From: Dromaius novaehollandiae | Lineage: Eukaryota; Chordata; Aves; Casuariiformes; Dromaiidae | NCBI RefSeq assembly: GCF_036370855.1 | Contig: NC_088102.1 | Coordinates: forward strand, 71,247,601 to 71,311,600 | DNA: 64,000 bases | Direction: 5' to 3' | Part shown: piece after piece, positions 61,780 to 64,000 of the stretch | Numbering within the stretch: position 1 is the first letter of the stretch | Layout of the letters: each line of letters opens with the position of its first letter | The notes under the pieces: model-generated | Told to the model about the DNA's origin: nothing | Database searches by the model: none | What the model saw: only the letters and a program-made list of their open reading frames with translations | Made by a program: the position numbers and the translations under genes

Positions 61780-64000
61780 TAGGCAGCCGACAGACTCAGC
61801 AGTTTGTGCAGCAGTGTCTGGGCTTTGCTTAGAACTTCTGAGACTCTTGTTGGAGGTTGTGGGGGCTTTCTGGGGACCTTCTGAGGGACTAGAGGGTACT
61901 TGCTGTGGACAGGTAAGGAGAGCTAGGTAAGGACAGCTACAGGAGGCCGTATCTTCTGGGAAGCTCTAGCAAGGTGTAGCTGCTGCTAACAAGCTCTGTT
62001 GGTTGCCCCTAGCAGAGGGTGTCGGGGCCTTTGTTTCAGCTGAGTCTTGATTAAGGTGGTCAAGCACCCTGTTAGCCTGTGCTAGGGAGAGGTCTATGTA
62101 AGAGCCATCCCTGGAGTGTAGCTCTCAGAGTATAGCTGACAGACCCAGCAGTTTGTGCAGCAGGGTGCAAAGAAGGGGTCCTTGTTTGTCTGGATCAGCA
62201 TCTACATCCTCAGCTTTGGTTGTGACATGCTGCAGGGCATGTTCCCCAGGAGTTGTTGGAGTTGTTGTCCTTGCCATGTCAGAGGCTCCCACCTAGACAG
62301 ACCTCCTGATGGAGGATGCAGCCGGGCAGGTTTCAGGCTGCAGGGAGTGCCTGGCGCCTCCCTGTGAGGCTGGGGCTGACAGTCCTCTTTACTGCAGGTG
62401 TGCTGCTGTTGAAGAGCTGTGTTGCCCGGTAGAGGAGTTATGGGAGGAAGTCAGCAGGCTGTGTACCATCAGAGATGATGAGTGAGAGAGAGATAGGATA
62501 TTCTTAGAGAACCTACAGCTTCAAGAACCCCAGTCCCCAAATGCAATGGAGGTGCAAGTGGAGTCTGTGTCTTGCAGGACAGTAAGTGGTAACTCCAAGG
62601 AAGGCAAAGGCTCCAGCCTTCAGCTGGTGACTTTTTGTGCCAGGAGAAAGGCTCCTGCTCCTCCTGAAGGCTTGCAGCTACTGGACAGGTTCTCTGTCCT
62701 CAAAGCTGAAGAGGAGTTGGGGGTTTTGAGTGACGTATTTGGGTTGACAAACCCAGAGCTGTGCAGGAGCACCTGGACGAAGCAGTGAGTGATAGTAGTG
62801 GGTGACTCCCTGTTGCAGGGGACATGCAATCTTTAGGAAGGACAGGGGAGTTGCCCTTTATGTGAGAGCAGTGGGAATGCATGGAGCTCTGCTTTAGGAT
62901 GGGTGATGGGGTGACTGAGAGCTTATGGAGCAGACTAATGTGGGTGACACTTGTGGGTGTTTGCTACAGGCCACCTCATCAGGAAGAAGTAGTAGAGGAG
63001 GCCTTCTACAGACAGCTGGAAGTAGCCTCACATTTGTAGGCCCTGGGGAACTTTAATGACCCCAGTATCTGCTGGCAGGACAACGCAGCAAGGCACACGC
63101 AATCCAGGTTCCTGGAGAACATTGATGATAACTTCCTGATACAGGTGATACAGGATCCAGTGAGCAGAGGTGTGCTGCTGGACCTCATTCTTACAAAGAA
63201 GGGTGGCTGGAGATGTGAAATTTGGGGGCAACCTGGCTGCAGTACCCATCAGATGGTGGAGTTCAGGATCCTGGGAGGAGGGAGTAGGGCAAAAAGCAAC
63301 CCTGGACTTCAGGAGAGCAAGCTTTAGCTTCTTCAGGGACCTGTTTGGAAGAATCCCATGGGATAGGACCCTCGAGGAAAGACGGGTCCAAGAAAGCTGG
63401 CTGATACTCAAGGATCGCCTCCTCCAAGTTCAAGAACAGTCCATCCCAACGATCAAGAAGTCAAGCAAAAGGGGCAGGACACCTGCATGGATGAACAAAG
63501 AGTTCTTGACAAAACTCAAAAACAAGAAGGACGTATAGAAAAGGTGGCAGCAGGGACAGGTAACCTGTGAGGAATATAGGGATGTTGCCTGAGTATGCAG
63601 GAATGGGGCTAGGAAGGCCAAGGCCCATTGGGAGTTTAATCTGGCGAGGGAGGTCAAGGACAACAAGAAGGGCTTCTATGAGTACATCAGTAGTAAAAGG
63701 AAGACTAGGGAAAATGTGGGCCAGCTGCTGAATGGGGCAGGGGCCCTCATAACAAGGATACAGAAAATGCAAAGACCTTGAATGCCTTCTTCACCTCAGT
63801 CTTTACTCAGGAATTCCAGGGCCTGGAGACCATGTAGAAAGGATGACTTTCCCTTGGTGGAAGAGAATTGGGTTAGGGATCACTTAAGCAAACTGGACAT
63901 ACACAGGTCCCTGGGCCCTGATGGGATGTGAGTGCTGAGGGAGCTGGCCAATGTCACTGCAAGTCGACTCTCAGTCATCTTTGAAATTGGGAGAGGTGCC
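61780..64000 (+). mobile_element. CR1 LINE retaining 5' UTR, ORF1 and ORF2 5' half; runs off window
   Basis: A long CR1 copy, unusual because it is not 5'-truncated. A 5'-UTR-like part with a repeated ACTCAGCAGTTTGTGCAGCAG motif (near 61790 and 62141) is followed by ORF1 remains (about 62400-62815). These include a coiled-coil-like stretch and the GDSLL esterase motif at 62801-62815. Endonuclease sequence then starts abruptly at about 62835 (RGVALYVR, VCYRPP, LGNFND, LDLILTKK), then the linker (LDFRRASF, ESWLILKD, TPAWMNKE) up to the start of the reverse transcriptase region at the window edge. It is dead: multiple stops, a frameshift near 63290, the SDH catalytic triplet read as STH, and an apparent ORF1-ORF2 deletion. 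Confidence 0.85.

Noticed and set aside
63170-63538. 122-codon plus-strand frame as a host gene
   Set aside because: It is the linker between endonuclease and reverse transcriptase of a decayed CR1 ORF2.
1-64000. Endogenous retrovirus/LTR, tRNA, rRNA, CRISPR array or bacterial-type operon
   Set aside because: No paired LTRs, primer-binding site, gag/pol motifs, cloverleaf, rRNA segments or spaced direct-repeat arrays were seen on either strand.

Overview
The window looks like vertebrate nuclear DNA, most likely from a bird. It has interrupted coding exons with GT-AG splice sites, few mobile elements, and almost all of those are CR1-type LINEs. It also has AT-rich gene-poor stretches with sharp CpG-rich islands. 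Only two protein-coding genes can be supported. Everything else is intron, intergenic DNA, CR1 copies of different ages and simple repeats. There are no bacterial-style operons, CRISPR arrays, or rRNA or tRNA genes.

Layout. Positions 1-11984 appear to be intronic sequence of a gene that enters from the left. Six exons between 11985 and 22366 (+) encode the C-terminal ~146 residues of a regulator of microtubule dynamics (RMDN) protein; the sequence fits RMDN3 (PTPIP51) better than RMDN2. An AT-rich candidate 3' UTR with several AATAAA signals follows, to about 26.9 kb. Between 29.6 and 32.3 kb there are two ancient CR1-like fossils, a younger CR1 3' end and an (AAAAG)n microsatellite. A CpG island at about 33.1-35.4 kb contains a complete, intronless CYP1-family cytochrome P450 gene on the minus strand (33104-34705, 533 aa). 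It has its own TATA box, poly(A) signal and dioxin-response-like sites. The protein looks like the CYP1C type rather than mammalian CYP1B1. From 35.4 to 64 kb no coding gene is recognised. That stretch holds an orphan CpG island at 50.0-50.8 kb with a good splice donor and acceptor, two CR1 3' ends (48.8-49.4 kb + and 58.7-59.2 kb -), two further ancient CR1-like scraps, and from about 61.8 kb to the right edge an unusually 5'-complete but decayed CR1.

The two genes are convergent (RMDN3 > < CYP1C). They are not functionally linked: one product acts at ER-mitochondria contacts, the other is an ER monooxygenase. The arrangement mirrors the RMDN2 > < CYP1B1 pair of mammals, which suggests paralogous loci. 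All family assignments come from reading motifs and from memory of the families; no database search was run.
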